Numbered from the stretch's first letter, positions 28,148 through 38,302 are shown. The stretch is DNA of 64,000 bases from Nonomuraea turkmeniaca (GCF_005889735.1 NZ_VCKY01000009.1:1-64000), one strand, 5' to 3'. A program made the numbers and translations. Notes: generated from the sequence alone by a model not told the origin.

Positions 28148-29893
28148 TCAGGCCTTGGGCTGGGCGTCGACGCCCGCCTCCTTGCGCTGCTCGGCCGTGA
28201 TCGGCGTGGGCGCGCTCGTGAGCGGGTCGAAGCCGGAGGCCGTCTTCGGGAAGGCGATCACGTCACGGATCGAGTCGCCGCCGGACAGCAGCATGCAGAT
28301 CCGGTCCCAGCCGTAGGCGATGCCGCCGTGCGGCGGCGGGCCGTACTTGAACGCCTCCAGCAGGAAGCCGAACTTGCTCTCCGCCTCCTCCTTGGAGATG
28401 CCGAGCACGTCGAAGACGCGCTGCTGCATCTCGGCGCGGTGGATACGGATCGAGCCGCCGCCGATCTCCATGCCGTTGCACACCATGTCGTAGGCGTACG
28501 CGAGGGCCTCGCCCGGGTGGTCCTGGAAGTTGTCGGCCCACTCCGGCTTGGGCCCGGTGAACGGGTGGTGCACGGCCGTCCAGCCGATCTCGCGGCCCAC
28601 CTCGTCGTGCACGGGCTCGAACATGGGGGCGTCGACCACCCACAGGAACGACCACGCCGACTCGTCGATCAGGCCGCAACGGCGGCCGATCTCCAGGCGG
28701 GCGGCGCCGAGCAGGTCGCGGGAGGAGTGCCTGGGCCCGGCCGCGAAGAAGATCGCGTCGCCGGGTGCGGCGCCGACCTTGGCGGCCAGCCCGCCGGCCT
28801 CCTCCTCGGACAGGTTCTTGGCCACCGGGCCGCCGAGCGTGCCGTCCTCCTGCACGAGCACGTAGGCCAGGCCCTTGGCGCCACGCGAGCGGGCCCACTC
28901 CTGCCAGCCGTCGAGCTCCTTGCGGGTCTGAGAGGCGCCGCCCGGCATGACGACCGCCCCGACGTACTCGGCCTGGAAGACCCTGAAGGACGTGTTGGCG
29001 AAGTAGTCGGTCATCTCGACGAGCTCCTGGCCGAAGCGCAGGTCGGGCTTGTCGGAGCCGTAGCGGGCCATGGCGTCGGCGTACGTCATGCGCGGCAGCG
29101 GCGTCGGCAGCTCGTAGGCGGCGATCTCCCGCCACAGCCGGCCGATCAGCTTCTCGCCGACCTCGATGACGTCCTCCTGGTCCACGAAGGACATCTCGAC
29201 GTCGATCTGGGTGAACTCCGGCTGCCTGTCGGCCCGCAGGTCCTCGTCGCGGTAACACTTGGCGAGCTGGTAGTAACGCTCGAGCCCGGCGACCTGCAGC
29301 AACTGCTTGAACAGCTGGGGCGACTGCGGCAGGGCGTACCAGTTGCCCGGCTGCAGGCGCACCGGCACGAGGAAGTCGCGCGCGCCCTCGGGGGTGGAGC
29401 GGGTCAGCGTCGGCGTCTCGACGTAGACGAAGCCGAGCTCGTTCATGACCTCGTTGGCGAGGTAGGTGGCCTTGGAGCGGGTGCGCATCGCGTGGGCAAC
29501 CTGCTGACGGCGGATGTCGAGGTAGCGGTACTTCAGCCGCGCCTCCTCCGACACCCCGACGTTCCCCTCGATCGGGAACGGCAGCGGCGCCGACTCGCTC
29601 AGCACCTCCACCGTGTCGGCCACGACCTCGATCCTGCCGGTGGGCAGGTCGGGGTTCTCGTTGCCCTCGGGGCGCAGGCGGACCGCGCCGACGACCTTCA
29701 CGCAGTATTCGGCGCGCAGGTCGTGGGCGTGGTCCTCCTCTCGGAAGACCACCTGCGCGGAGCCGGAGGCGTCACGCAGGTCGATGAAGACCACACCGCC
29801 GTGGTCGCGGCGGCGGGCCACCCATCCCGCGAGCGTCACCTGCTGCCCGGCGTGCTCCTCGCGGAGCGACCCGGCCGTATGCGTGCGGATCAC
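28148..29893 (-). CDS. aspS: Aspartate-tRNA ligase
   Basis: This 581-residue class II enzyme has the N-terminal OB-fold anticodon domain ([23 protein letters not shown]), the catalytic core with motif 2 ([23 protein letters not shown]), the bacterial GAD insertion (about 290-420) and motif 3 ([15 protein letters not shown]). Whether it is Asp-only or Asp/Asn non-discriminating cannot be settled here. It starts with GTG, with AAGGGAA upstream. Its start region is duplicated at the 3' end of hisS, 68 bp away. Confidence 0.97.
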   Translation of the reverse strand: MIRTHTAGSLREEHAGQQVTLAGWVARRRDHGGVVFIDLRDASGSAQVVFREEDHAHDLRAEYCVKVVGAVRLRPEGNENPDLPTGRIEVVADTVEVLSESAPLPFPIEGNVGVSEEARLKYRYLDIRRQQVAHAMRTRSKATYLANEVMNELGFVYVETPTLTRSTPEGARDFLVPVRLQPGNWYALPQSPQLFKQLLQVAGLERYYQLAKCYRDEDLRADRQPEFTQIDVEMSFVDQEDVIEVGEKLIGRLWREIAAYELPTPLPRMTYADAMARYGSDKPDLRFGQELVEMTDYFANTSFRVFQAEYVGAVVMPGGASQTRKELDGWQEWARSRGAKGLAYVLVQEDGTLGGPVAKNLSEEEAGGLAAKVGAAPGDAIFFAAGPRHSSRDLLGAARLEIGRRCGLIDESAWSFLWVVDAPMFEPVHDEVGREIGWTAVHHPFTGPKPEWADNFQDHPGEALAYAYDMVCNGMEIGGGSIRIHRAEMQQRVFDVLGISKEEAESKFGFLLEAFKYGPPPHGGIAYGWDRICMLLSGGDSIRDVIAFPKTASGFDPLTSAPTPITAEQRKEAGVDAQPKA

Positions 29894-29974
29894 TGCACTT
29901 TCCCTTCGAACGGATAGACGAGGGGACGCAGCGACCCGGCACGTGCTGACTTGCGGATCACTGCACCTTCCCCT
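29865..29974 (-). repeat. Imperfect tandem duplication of the hisS-aspS junction
   Basis: Copy A (29865-29908) covers the aspS ribosome binding site and first codons; copy B (29930-29974) covers the last hisS codons and what follows. Shared blocks include GTGCAGTGATCCGCA and GCCGGGTCGCT. The copies are offset by 64-68 bp. The arrangement leaves a 23-codon ORF (GTG at 29961-29959) whose N-terminus copies AspS (MIR..AGSLR) and whose C-terminus copies HisS (EGKVQ); its stop overlaps the aspS GTG. Confidence 0.8.
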
Positions 29975-31214
29975 TCAAGAAGTCCACGACCTTGGCCAGC
30001 GGCACCTCGGTCTGGTCAGCGGTGGTCAGGTCTTTCACTTGCACGGCCTCGGCGGCCAGGTCACGCTCGCCCAGGATCAGCGCGAAACGGGCGCCGGAAC
30101 GGTCCGCACCCTTCATCGCGCCCTTGAGCCCCTTGCCGCCGTAGGCCATGTCCGCCGCGACGCCGGCCGCGCGCAGCTCGTTCACGAGCTTGAACATGGC
30201 GCGCGCCGCCTCGTCGCCCAGCGCCACACCGTACACCTCGCAGCGGGGCGGGGTGGCGAGCGCGATGCCCTCCCGCTCCAGGGCGATCACCGTGCGGTCG
30301 AGGCCGAGGCCGAAGCCGATGCCGGGCAGCGACGGCCCGCCGATGGCCTCGGAGAGCCCGTCGTAGCGGCCGCCGCCGCCGATGCCCGACTGCGCGCCCA
30401 GCAGCGGGTGGTCGAACTCGAAGGTGGTGCGGGTGTAGTAGTCGAGCCCGCGCACCAGCCTGGGCGCGTCCCGCCACGGGACGCCCAGATCGGCCAGCAG
30501 CTGCTTGACCCGGTCGTGGTAGGCCGCGCAGGCCGGGCAGAGGTGGTCGCCGATGAGCGGCGCGCCCTCGAGCTGCGCGCGGACCTCGGGGCGGTTGTCG
30601 TCGAGCACGCGCAACGGGTTGATCTCGATTCGGGCTCTGGTGGCCTCGTCGAGGTCGAGCGCGCGCAGGAACTCCTGCAGCCGGGCCCGGTAGAGCGGGC
30701 GGCATTCCTTGCAGCCCAGCGAGTTGAGCAGCAGCCGCACCTGGGTGAGGCCGAGCGCGGAATACCACTGCCAGGCCAGCGCGATGGTCTCGGCGTCGAC
30801 GGCAGGGTCCTCGCTGCCGATCGCCTCCAGGTCGAGCTGGTAGAACTGGCGGTAGCGGCCCTCCTGGGGCGCTTCGGCGCGGAACACCGGACCGTCGGTC
30901 CAGACCTTCACCGGGAGCTGGCCGCGGTGCAGGCCGTACTCCAGGACCGCGCGCAGCACGCCGGCGGTGAACTCCGGGCGCAGCGTCAGCGACCTGCCGC
31001 CGCGGTCGGTGAAGGTGTACATCTCCTTGCTCACGACGTCGGTGGACTCCCCTACGCCGCGTGCGAACAGCTGGGTGTCCTCGAAGACCGCGGTCTCGAG
31101 GTAGGAGTAACCCGCACGCCTGGCCGTCTCCGCGAACGCTCCGCGAATCGCGTAGAACGTCGAGGCCTGCGGTGGAACGTACTCCTTGACGCCTTTGGGT
31201 GCTTGGAAGCTCAT
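29958..31214 (-). CDS. hisS: Histidine-tRNA ligase
   Basis: This 418-residue class II enzyme charges tRNA-His. Motif 1 and 2 regions ([43 protein letters not shown]), the histidine-A motif [15 protein letters not shown] and motif 3 ([16 protein letters not shown]) are present, then the anticodon-binding domain. The ATG overlaps the stop of the upstream MBL gene by one base (TAATG), so translation is coupled. aspS follows after a 64-bp duplicated spacer. Confidence 0.97.
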   Translation of the reverse strand: MSFQAPKGVKEYVPPQASTFYAIRGAFAETARRAGYSYLETAVFEDTQLFARGVGESTDVVSKEMYTFTDRGGRSLTLRPEFTAGVLRAVLEYGLHRGQLPVKVWTDGPVFRAEAPQEGRYRQFYQLDLEAIGSEDPAVDAETIALAWQWYSALGLTQVRLLLNSLGCKECRPLYRARLQEFLRALDLDEATRARIEINPLRVLDDNRPEVRAQLEGAPLIGDHLCPACAAYHDRVKQLLADLGVPWRDAPRLVRGLDYYTRTTFEFDHPLLGAQSGIGGGGRYDGLSEAIGGPSLPGIGFGLGLDRTVIALEREGIALATPPRCEVYGVALGDEAARAMFKLVNELRAAGVAADMAYGGKGLKGAMKGADRSGARFALILGERDLAAEAVQVKDLTTADQTEVPLAKVVDFLKGKVQ

Positions 31215-31894
31215 TAGATCCCTCGTGTGGGACCGGCGTGCGGTGCGGCTTCCTTCAAGTATGGGTTGGTAGCGCGCTCGCGGCCGATCGTGGTCTGTGG
31301 TCCGTGGCCCGGCAGAACGACCGTATCGTCAGGCAGCGGCAGACACTTGGTAGCCAGGCTGCGCAGGATCGTCGGATAGTCGCCCCCCGGAAGGTCAGAG
31401 CGTCCGATGGAGCCGGCGAACAGCAGGTCACCCGAGAACATGATGTCGTCGTCAGGCAGCCGGAAGCTCACCGACCCCCTGGTATGGCCGGGCGTGTGGT
31501 CGACCACGAGCTCGAGGCCGGCCAGCTTGAGCACGGCGCCGTCGGTCAGCTCGCGCACGTCGTCGGGCTCGCTCAGCGTGATGCCGCCGAACAGCGAGGC
31601 GCTGGTGTCGGACCAGCCCGCGGCCGGGTCGCTCAGCAGGTGGCGATCCTCGGGGTGGATCCACGCGGGGACGTCACGCGCGCCGCAGACGGGGGCGACC
31701 GACCAGACGTGGTCGAGGTGGCCGTGGGTGAGCAGGACCGCCACCGGCTTGAGCCGGTGCTCCCGCAGCAGCTCCTCGACACCTTCGGTCGCGTCCTGAC
31801 CTGGATCGACGATGACGCACTCCGCACCGGCGGCAGGCGCGACTACGTAACAATTGGTCTGGAAGGCCCCTGCGGGGAAGCCGGCGATGAGCAT
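31214..31894 (-). CDS. MBL-fold metallo-hydrolase, glyoxalase II-like
   Basis: This 226-residue enzyme has the zinc motif THGHLDH, then H of the [10 protein letters not shown] block, D of FSGDLLF and the final H in LPGHGPQT, so both metal sites look complete. It begins [18 protein letters not shown], typical of actinobacterial hydroxyacylglutathione hydrolase-like proteins found next to hisS. The real thiol in these bacteria is mycothiol, so the substrate may differ from the glutathione ester. The ATG at 31894 is preceded by TGAGG. It is coupled to hisS by a one-base overlap. Confidence 0.9.
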   Translation of the reverse strand: MLIAGFPAGAFQTNCYVVAPAAGAECVIVDPGQDATEGVEELLREHRLKPVAVLLTHGHLDHVWSVAPVCGARDVPAWIHPEDRHLLSDPAAGWSDTSASLFGGITLSEPDDVRELTDGAVLKLAGLELVVDHTPGHTRGSVSFRLPDDDIMFSGDLLFAGSIGRSDLPGGDYPTILRSLATKCLPLPDDTVVLPGHGPQTTIGRERATNPYLKEAAPHAGPTRGI

Positions 31895-32032
31895 CTGCCT
31901 CAGGTGATCTCGTCGAAAAGCCAATGGGAATGTAACCGAAGGGTACCGGTGCGGGTCGCCGGGCTGCGAATCATTACCCGTTGGCCGATACGATTCGCCC
32001 ACCTCAGTTGATTGACTATGGGAGGCAAAGCG

Positions 32033-32908
32033 GTGGCCACGGGGAAGGACCGGCAGAAGCAGCTGGCGCGCGAGCACTACGAGCGGCAGATGCAGCGCCG
32101 TCTCGAGCGCGAGCAGAAGTCCAAGCGCAACGCGATCATCGGCTCCACCGTGGGCGTCGTGATCGTCGTCGGCGGCATCGTGACCGCGGTCGCGCTGCTC
32201 GGCGGCAACGAGCCGGCGACGGAGGCAGCGGCCTCGCCCACGGCGTCGCCCGCCGACACCGCCACGGCGGCGCCCAGCGCGAGCACGGGGCCCAAGCCGT
32301 ACAACGCGGCGACGGGCACCTGCGACTACGTCAAGGACACCGCCGGCGGGCAGGTCAAGGACGTCGGCATGCCGCCGGCGAAGGTCAAGACCACGCCCGC
32401 CACGAAGACGATGACGTTCAAGACGAGCCAGGGCGACATCGTGGTCGAGCTCGACAACGCCAAGGCGCCCTGCACGACCAACTCACTGGAGTTCCTGGCG
32501 AAGAAGAAGTACTACGACGGCAGCAAGTGCCACCGGCTCGGCAACGCCCAGTTCCCGATGCTGCAGTGTGGTGATCCGACCGCCAAGGCCGACGGCAAGA
32601 GCCAGGACGGCTCGGGCGGCCCCGGCTATGTCATGGCCGAGGAGAACCTCCAGGGCGCCCAGTACAAGCGCGGCGTGATGGCGATGGCCAAAACGCAGAA
32701 CCCGGGCACCACGGGAAGCCAGTTCTTCCTCGTTTTCGGAGACATCCAGCTCGACCCGCTCTACACGCCGGTGGGTACGATCACCAAGGGGCTCGACATC
32801 CTGGACAAGGTGAACAAAGCAGGCGTCATCGCCGGCGGGGACGACGGGACCGGGGCGCCAAAGGAAACGGTCGAAATCAAAGACGTGACAATCAGCGCCA
32901 AGAGCTGA
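32033..32908 (+). CDS. Membrane-anchored cyclophilin-type peptidylprolyl isomerase (copy 2)
   Basis: This 291-residue protein repeats the layout of the copy at 27192: charged tail (ATGKDRQKQLAREHYERQMQRR), one transmembrane helix (about 34-57), a Ser/Thr/Ala linker, then the cyclophilin domain with TSQGDIVVELD, KCHRLG, MLQCGDPTAKADG and GSQFFLVFGD. This copy keeps SQFF and is closer to canonical cyclophilins. The GTG at 32033 follows GGGAGG with 7 nt; an ATG 21 bp upstream overlaps that site. It diverges from the MBL-hisS-aspS operon. Confidence 0.92.
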   Translation: MATGKDRQKQLAREHYERQMQRRLEREQKSKRNAIIGSTVGVVIVVGGIVTAVALLGGNEPATEAAASPTASPADTATAAPSASTGPKPYNAATGTCDYVKDTAGGQVKDVGMPPAKVKTTPATKTMTFKTSQGDIVVELDNAKAPCTTNSLEFLAKKKYYDGSKCHRLGNAQFPMLQCGDPTAKADGKSQDGSGGPGYVMAEENLQGAQYKRGVMAMAKTQNPGTTGSQFFLVFGDIQLDPLYTPVGTITKGLDILDKVNKAGVIAGGDDGTGAPKETVEIKDVTISAKS

Positions 32909-32970
32909 CGTAATACAAACTAGGGACGAAGTAGTCCCGAAGGGTCTGATGGATAGTGCGGGAGGATACG

Positions 32971-34200
32971 GTGAGCACCGACCCGTGGGGCCGGGTAGAC
33001 GACGACGGCACCGTCTACGTGCGTACGGCTGAGGGAGAGCGGGCCGTCGGCTCCTGGCAGGCCGGTGAACCCGAAGAGGCACTGGCCTACTTCCATCGCA
33101 AGTACGACGAGCTGGCTGGCCAGGTTCAGCTGCTCGAGCAGCGGGTCAGGGGCACAGATCTGGCTCCGGCCCAGGCCGAGGCCAGCATCGCCAAGCTGCG
33201 TGAGGCCGTGGCCGACGCCCATGCCATCGGCGACCTGGCCGCGCTGACGTCCCGGCTGGACGGCCTCACGGAGCTGGTCGCCCAGCGCCGTGAGGAGGTC
33301 AAGGCGGCCCGCGAGCAGGCGCGCGCCGAGGCCAGGTCGGTCAAGGAGCGCATCGTCGCGGAGGCCGAGCGCATCGCCGACGAGACCACCCACTGGAAGT
33401 CGGGTGGCGAGCGGCTGCGCCAGCTGGTCGAGGAGTGGAAGGCCGCGGACCGCATCGACAGGGTCACCGAGGCGGCGCTGTGGAAGCGGCTGTCGGCCGC
33501 CCGCACGGCGTTCGCCAAGCGGCGCAAGCAGTACTTCGCGGGGCTCGACGAGCAGCGCGAGGGGGTGCGCGCGGCCAAGGAGCGCATCGTCGCCGAGGCC
33601 GAGGCGCTCGCGGACTCCACCGACTGGGGCCAGACCGCGGCCGTCTACCGCGAGCTGATGCACCAGTGGAAGAGCGCGGGGCGGGCCTCGCGCGAGGCCG
33701 AGGACGACCTGTGGGCCCGCTTCAAGGCCGCCCAGGACCAGTTCTTCCAGGCCCGTTCGGCGGTCTTCGCCGAGCGGGACGCTTCGCTGGCCGCCAACGC
33801 ACAGGTCAAGGAGGAGCTGCTGGCCGAGGCGGAGAAGATCCTCCCGGTCACCGACGTACGCACGGCCAGGGGCGCGCTGCGCCACATCCTGGAGCGCTGG
33901 GAGGCCGCGGGCCCGGTGCCGCGCGAGCAGCGCGACCGGCTCGAGGGCGGGCTGCGCAAGGTCGACGAGGCCGTGCGCAAGGCCGAGGACGCCGAGTGGA
34001 AGCGTTCCAACCCCGAGGCCAGGGCCCGCGCGCAGAGCACCGTCGACCAGCTGCGCACCTCGATCGAGCAGTTGGAGAAGCGGCTGGCCAAGGCGCAGGC
34101 GGCCGGGCGCGCCAAGGACGTCAAGGAGGCCGAGGAGGCCATCGTGGCCCGCCGCTCCTGGCTCGAGGAGGCCGAGCGCACGCTGGCCGAGTTCAGCTGA
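32971..34200 (+). CDS. DUF349 coiled-coil protein
   Basis: This 409-residue protein is almost wholly helical, with three DUF349 units of about 75 residues (VKERIVAEAERIADETTHWKSGGERLRQLVEEWKAA..., AKERIVAEAEALADSTDWGQTAAVYRELMHQWKSAG..., VKEELLAEAEKILPVTDVRTARGALRHILERWEAAG...). The N-terminus has a short beta-rich segment (WGRVDDDGTVYVRTAEGERAVGSW). The function of DUF349 proteins is unclear. The GTG at 32971 has GGGAGG with a 5-nt spacer. It follows the cyclophilin gene by 62 bp on the same strand, as in other actinobacteria. Confidence 0.9.
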   Translation: MSTDPWGRVDDDGTVYVRTAEGERAVGSWQAGEPEEALAYFHRKYDELAGQVQLLEQRVRGTDLAPAQAEASIAKLREAVADAHAIGDLAALTSRLDGLTELVAQRREEVKAAREQARAEARSVKERIVAEAERIADETTHWKSGGERLRQLVEEWKAADRIDRVTEAALWKRLSAARTAFAKRRKQYFAGLDEQREGVRAAKERIVAEAEALADSTDWGQTAAVYRELMHQWKSAGRASREAEDDLWARFKAAQDQFFQARSAVFAERDASLAANAQVKEELLAEAEKILPVTDVRTARGALRHILERWEAAGPVPREQRDRLEGGLRKVDEAVRKAEDAEWKRSNPEARARAQSTVDQLRTSIEQLEKRLAKAQAAGRAKDVKEAEEAIVARRSWLEEAERTLAEFS

Positions 34201-34211
34201 CGTCGCTTTTC

Positions 34212-34237
34212 CCGCCCGATCGCGGGGAATCGGGCGG
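34212..34237 (+). terminator. Hairpin terminator after the DUF349 gene
   Basis: CCGCCCGAT (34212-34220) pairs perfectly with 34229-34237 around an 8-nt loop, 11 bp past the stop codon. No T run. Confidence 0.6.
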
Positions 34238-34270
34238 CACGCGGAGTGGCGTGCGATCTAGGCTGGCGAC

Positions 34271-35362
34271 ATGGATCCCGTCAGCGTCGCTCGTGCCCTC
34301 GTCGAGGAGATGTTCCCGGGGGCCCTGTACGCCTTCGTCGGCGGCAGCGTGCTCACCGAGCAGCGCACCAGCACCTCGGACCTGGACGTCGTCGTCGTGC
34401 TCGACGGCCTGCCCGTCCCCTATCGCGAGTCGCTGCGGTGGCGTGGGTGGCCGGTCGAGCTGTTCGTGCACAGCGAGACCAGCCTGCACGCCTATCTGGA
34501 CAAGGACTTCGACCGGAGGCAGCCGACCCTGGTGCGCATGTGCGCCGAGGGCGCGGTGCTCGCCGACCGGACCAGCGGCCGGGCCAGCGACCTGCAGGCG
34601 GCGCTGAGCGAGCGCCTGGCGGCCGGTCCGGGCGGGTTGACGGACACGGAGGCCGAGCGGGCCAGATACGCGCTCTCCGACCTCCTGGACGACCTGTCGG
34701 GGGCGACGGATCCCGGCGAGCAGACGTTCATCCGATGGCAGGTGGTGCAGGAGACGGCCAGGATGGCGCTGGGGTTCGGGCGCAGGTGGCAGGGCAGCGG
34801 CAAGTGGCTGCTGCGCGAGCTGCGCGCGCACGACCCCGACCTGGCCGCCGAGCTGCTCGCCGCGCACGACGACCCGGCGCGGCTGGCGGCCGTGGCCTCG
34901 GACGCGCTCGAGCGGGCAGGAGGGCGTCTCTGGGAGGGGTACCGGGCCGAGGGTGACCCCTTCCACCGCCCGCTGCGTCACGTGCCCTCTGAGGAGCTCA
35001 CGGGCGACACTGCCCAGAGCTCCGGCATGCGCCGGCTGGCGGCCGTCAGCGGGGCCACCGCCGGATCGGCGCGGTTGTGGATGGGGCAGACGCACGTCGC
35101 GCCCGCCACCCGCTCGTCCGACCATCACCACGGGGCGTCGGAGACGGCGATCTACGTGGTCAGCGGCACGCCGTCGTTCGTGTTCCTGGAGGGGGACCGG
35201 GAGGTGCGGCTGGACACCAAGCCGGGCGACTACGTCTTCGTGCCGCCGTACGTGCCGCATCGCGAGGAGAATCCGGACCCGTCGCAGGACGCGGTCGTGG
35301 TGATCGCCCGCAGCACCCAGGAGGCCATCGTCGTCAACCTCCCCGACCTCCGCCCCCGCTGA
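34271..35362 (+). CDS. Nucleotidyltransferase-cupin fusion protein
   Basis: This 363-residue protein joins two domains that I know as separate proteins. Residues 1-225 look like a KNTase/MNT-type nucleotidyltransferase: GGS at 24-26, D37-x-D39 in SDLDVVVV and E63 as third acid. Residues 235-363 form a small cupin with metal ligands H285/H286/H287, E291 and H330 (SDHHHGASETAIYVV, VPPYVPHREENP). The frame is continuous through the join (YRAEGDPFHRPLRHVPSEELTGDTAQ), with no remnant start or stop. Either a real fusion, perhaps with the cupin sensing a small ligand, or two genes joined by an indel. Substrates unknown. Confidence 0.75.
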   Translation: MDPVSVARALVEEMFPGALYAFVGGSVLTEQRTSTSDLDVVVVLDGLPVPYRESLRWRGWPVELFVHSETSLHAYLDKDFDRRQPTLVRMCAEGAVLADRTSGRASDLQAALSERLAAGPGGLTDTEAERARYALSDLLDDLSGATDPGEQTFIRWQVVQETARMALGFGRRWQGSGKWLLRELRAHDPDLAAELLAAHDDPARLAAVASDALERAGGRLWEGYRAEGDPFHRPLRHVPSEELTGDTAQSSGMRRLAAVSGATAGSARLWMGQTHVAPATRSSDHHHGASETAIYVVSGTPSFVFLEGDREVRLDTKPGDYVFVPPYVPHREENPDPSQDAVVVIARSTQEAIVVNLPDLRPR

Positions 35363-35377
35363 CCCGCCGGCGGCGGG

Positions 35378-37663
35378 TCAGCTGCCGGCGCCGCTCACCC
35401 GGTAGACGTCGAAGACGCCCTGGATGCTGCGCACGGCCTTCAGGACGTGCCCCAGGTGCTTCGGGTCCCCCATCTCGAACGTGAACTTGCTGATCGCCAC
35501 CCGATCCCGCGACGTCGTCACCGAAGCGCTCAGGATGTTGACGTGCTGATCGGACAACGTCCGGGTGACGTCGGACAGCAGCCGCGGCCGATCCAGCGCC
35601 TCCACCTGGATGGCCACCAGGAACACGCTGTCGTCGCTCGGCGACCAGCTGACCTCGACCAACCGGTCGGGCTGCGACTTGAGCTGCTGGACGTTGGTGC
35701 AGTCGGCACGATGCACGGACACGCCGTGCCCGCGGGTGACGAAGCCGACGATCTCGTCACCGGGCACCGGAGTGCAGCACTTCGACAGGCGTACCCACAC
35801 GTCGGCATCCCCGGCGACGACCACGCCCGCGCCGCCCCCGCCCCGAGGGCGGCCGCGCAGCCGGGTCGGCAGGGCGGTCTCGGCGATGTCCTCCTCGGCG
35901 CTGTCGACGCCGCCGATCGAGGCCACGAGCTTCTGTACGACGGCCTGCGCCGCGATGTGCCCCTCCCCCACGGCCGCGTACAGCGCGGACACGTCGGGGT
36001 AGCGCAGGTCGCGGGCCAGCGCCAGCAGCGCCTCGCCGGACATCAGCCGCTGCAGCGGCAGCCCCTGCTTGCGCATGGCGCGGCCGATGGCCTCCTTGCC
36101 CGCCTCGATCGCGGTCTCGCGGCGCTCCTTGGAGAACCACTGCCGGATCTTGTTGCGGGCGCGGCCCGACTTGACGAACTTCAGCCAGTCGCGCGACGGC
36201 CCGGCGTCCGGCGACTTGGAGGTGAAGATCTCGACGGTGTCTCCGTTGCCGAGCCGCGACTCCAGTGGCACCAGCCGCCCGTTGACGCGCGCCCCGATGC
36301 AGCGGTGGCCCACCTCGGTGTGCACGGCGTAGGCGAAGTCGACCGGCGTGGCCCCCTCGGGCAGCGCGATGACCTGCCCCTTCGGGGTGAACACGTAAAC
36401 CTCGGACACCGACAGGTCGAAGCGCAGCGAGTCAAGGAACTCGCCGGGGTCGGAGGTCTCCTTCTGCCAGTCGAGGAGCTGGCGCAGCCAGGCCATGTCG
36501 CTGCCGGGCTTGACCTTCCCCGGAGGGGCTCCGACCTCCTCTTTGTACTTCCAGTGCGCGGCCACGCCGTACTCGGCCCTGTGGTGCATCGCGTGCGTGC
36601 GGATCTGCAGCTCGACCGGCTTGCCCTCGGGACCGATCACCGTCGTGTGCAGCGACTGGTACATGTTGAACTTGGGCATCGCGATGTAGTCCTTGAACCG
36701 CCCAGGCACCGGGTTCCACCGGGCGTGAATGGTGCCGAGCGCCGCGTAGCAGTCGCGGACGCTGTCGACCAGGACGCGGATGCCCACCAGGTCGTAGATG
36801 TCGTCGAACGCCACATCACGCGCGATCATCTTCTGGTAGACCGAGTAGTAGTGCTTCGGCCGGCCCTTGACCATCGCGCGGATCTTCGCCTCGCGCAGGT
36901 CGCCGGAGACCTTCTCGATGACCTCCTGCAGGAACAGGTCCCTGCGCGGCGCCCGCTCCGACACCATGCGCGCGATCTCGTCGTAGCGTTTGGGGTAGAG
37001 CATGGCGAAGGCGAGGTCCTCGAGCTCCCACTTGATCGTGTTCATGCCCAGGCGGTGGGCCAGCGGGGCGAAGATCTCCAGGGTCTCACGGGACTTCTGG
37101 TGGCGTTTGTGCTCGGGCAGGTAGCGCATGGTGCGCATGTTGTGCAGCCGGTCGGCCAGTTTGATGATCAGCACGCGAATGTCACGTGCCATCGCGACGA
37201 CCATCTTGCGTACGGTCTCGGCCTGCGCGGCGTCGCCGAACTTGACCTTGTCCAGCTTGGTCACGCCGTCCACCAGGGACCCGATGGTGTCGCCGAAGTC
37301 GCCGCGCAGCTCGTCGAGGCTGTAGGCGGTGTCCTCGACCGTGTCGTGCAGCAGCGCCGCGCACAACGTCTCGTCGTCGGTGCCGAGCTCGGCCAGGATG
37401 GTGGCCACAGCGAGCGGATGCGTGATGTACGGGTCGCCGGACTTCCGCTTCTGGTCGCGGTGGTGGTAGGCGGCCACGTCGTAGGCACGCTCGATCAGAC
37501 GCAGGTCGGCCTTGGGGTGGGTGGCGCGGACCGTGCGGAACAGCGGCTCCAGCACAGGGTTCATGGCCCCTCCCCCAAACCGCCGCCGGCGCGTCGCCGG
37601 GACGCCGGCCGGCTCGGCACTGCCGGAGTCGGTTACGTCGGGCACGACCGCATCACGGGGCAC
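35378..37663 (-). CDS. rel: Bifunctional (p)ppGpp synthetase/hydrolase (Rel)
   Basis: This 761-residue long RelA/SpoT homologue makes and degrades (p)ppGpp. The HD hydrolase has HDTVED with H106/D107, the synthetase has [12 protein letters not shown] and [10 protein letters not shown], then TGS ([34 protein letters not shown]), a conserved-cysteine zinc-finger region ([19 protein letters not shown]) and a C-terminal ACT domain. Intact hydrolase residues mean both activities are expected. The GTG has GGAGGAG 5 nt upstream, inside a tandem repeat. An extra N-terminal 33 residues precede the usual [10 protein letters not shown] start. Confidence 0.96.
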   Translation of the reverse strand: MPRDAVVPDVTDSGSAEPAGVPATRRRRFGGGAMNPVLEPLFRTVRATHPKADLRLIERAYDVAAYHHRDQKRKSGDPYITHPLAVATILAELGTDDETLCAALLHDTVEDTAYSLDELRGDFGDTIGSLVDGVTKLDKVKFGDAAQAETVRKMVVAMARDIRVLIIKLADRLHNMRTMRYLPEHKRHQKSRETLEIFAPLAHRLGMNTIKWELEDLAFAMLYPKRYDEIARMVSERAPRRDLFLQEVIEKVSGDLREAKIRAMVKGRPKHYYSVYQKMIARDVAFDDIYDLVGIRVLVDSVRDCYAALGTIHARWNPVPGRFKDYIAMPKFNMYQSLHTTVIGPEGKPVELQIRTHAMHHRAEYGVAAHWKYKEEVGAPPGKVKPGSDMAWLRQLLDWQKETSDPGEFLDSLRFDLSVSEVYVFTPKGQVIALPEGATPVDFAYAVHTEVGHRCIGARVNGRLVPLESRLGNGDTVEIFTSKSPDAGPSRDWLKFVKSGRARNKIRQWFSKERRETAIEAGKEAIGRAMRKQGLPLQRLMSGEALLALARDLRYPDVSALYAAVGEGHIAAQAVVQKLVASIGGVDSAEEDIAETALPTRLRGRPRGGGGAGVVVAGDADVWVRLSKCCTPVPGDEIVGFVTRGHGVSVHRADCTNVQQLKSQPDRLVEVSWSPSDDSVFLVAIQVEALDRPRLLSDVTRTLSDQHVNILSASVTTSRDRVAISKFTFEMGDPKHLGHVLKAVRSIQGVFDVYRVSGAGS

Positions 37664-37666
37664 ACA

Positions 37667-37723
37667 GACTCCTCCCGCAATGACTCCTCCCGCAAAGGCT
37701 CCACACGCAATTGGCTCCTCACG
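37667..37723 (-). repeat. Four tandem 15-16 bp units carrying Shine-Dalgarno-like sequence before rel
   Basis: Units on the minus strand: two identical TTGCGGGAGGAGTC (37680-37667 and 37695-37682), a diverged TTGCGTGTGGAGCC (37710-37697) and CGTGAGGAGCC (37723-37713). The last two before the start each hold GGGAGGAG; only the proximal one is correctly spaced from the GTG. Confidence 0.75.
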
Positions 37724-37783
37724 TTCGAGTCCAGATCCCCCAGTGTATCCAGGCGGCGAACCCCGGCCGTCGCGGGCCGGGGT

Positions 37784-38302
37784 TCAGACGATCACCAGGG
37801 AATGCAGCTCCACTCCCGGCAACCGGTCACGGCCCTTGAGAAATGCCAGCTCCATGAGCACCGCGATGCCCACGACCTCGGCGCCGGCCCTCTCCACCAG
37901 ATCCACGGCCGCCTTCGCCGTGCCGCCCGTGGCGAGCACGTCGTCGACGATGAGGGCCCGCTCGCCGGGCGCGAAAGCGTCGCGGTGCACCTCGATGGTC
38001 GCGGAGCCGTACTCCAGATCGTAGGACTCTTCCAGGGTTTCGGCGGGCAGTTTCCCCTTCTTCCGCACCGGCACGAATCCGGCCCCCGCCCGGTACGCCA
38101 CCGGCGCGGCCAGGATGAACCCGCGGGCCTCGATTCCCACGATCTTGTCCACCTGGTACAGCCCGGCCAGTTCGTCCACCACGGCCGCCATCGCCACCGG
38201 GTCCGCCAGGAGCGGGGTGATGTCCTTGAACAGGACTCCCGGCTTGGGGTAGTCGGGGATGTCCCGGATCCTGTCCAAGATCATCGTGCTCAGCTCACTC
38301 AT
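37784..38302 (-). CDS. apt: Adenine phosphoribosyltransferase
   Basis: This 172-residue enzyme makes AMP from adenine and PRPP. The PRPP loop is ALIVDDVLATGGTAKAA, and the N-terminal block is IRDIPDYPKPGVLFKDITPLL with GIEARGFILAAPVAYRAGAGFVPVRKKGKLP. The ATG at 38302 with GAGGGAA upstream is chosen over a longer GC-rich extension. It lies between secF and rel as in other actinobacteria, but a strong hairpin separates it from secF. Confidence 0.96.
   Translation of the reverse strand: MSELSTMILDRIRDIPDYPKPGVLFKDITPLLADPVAMAAVVDELAGLYQVDKIVGIEARGFILAAPVAYRAGAGFVPVRKKGKLPAETLEESYDLEYGSATIEVHRDAFAPGERALIVDDVLATGGTAKAAVDLVERAGAEVVGIAVLMELAFLKGRDRLPGVELHSLVIV

Noticed and set aside
29894..29957. 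T-box or amino-acid-responsive leader before aspS/hisS, pheST or alaS
   Set aside because: No T-box consensus, no specifier-like stem and no run of cognate codons was seen in any of these leaders; the aspS spacer is explained by local duplication.
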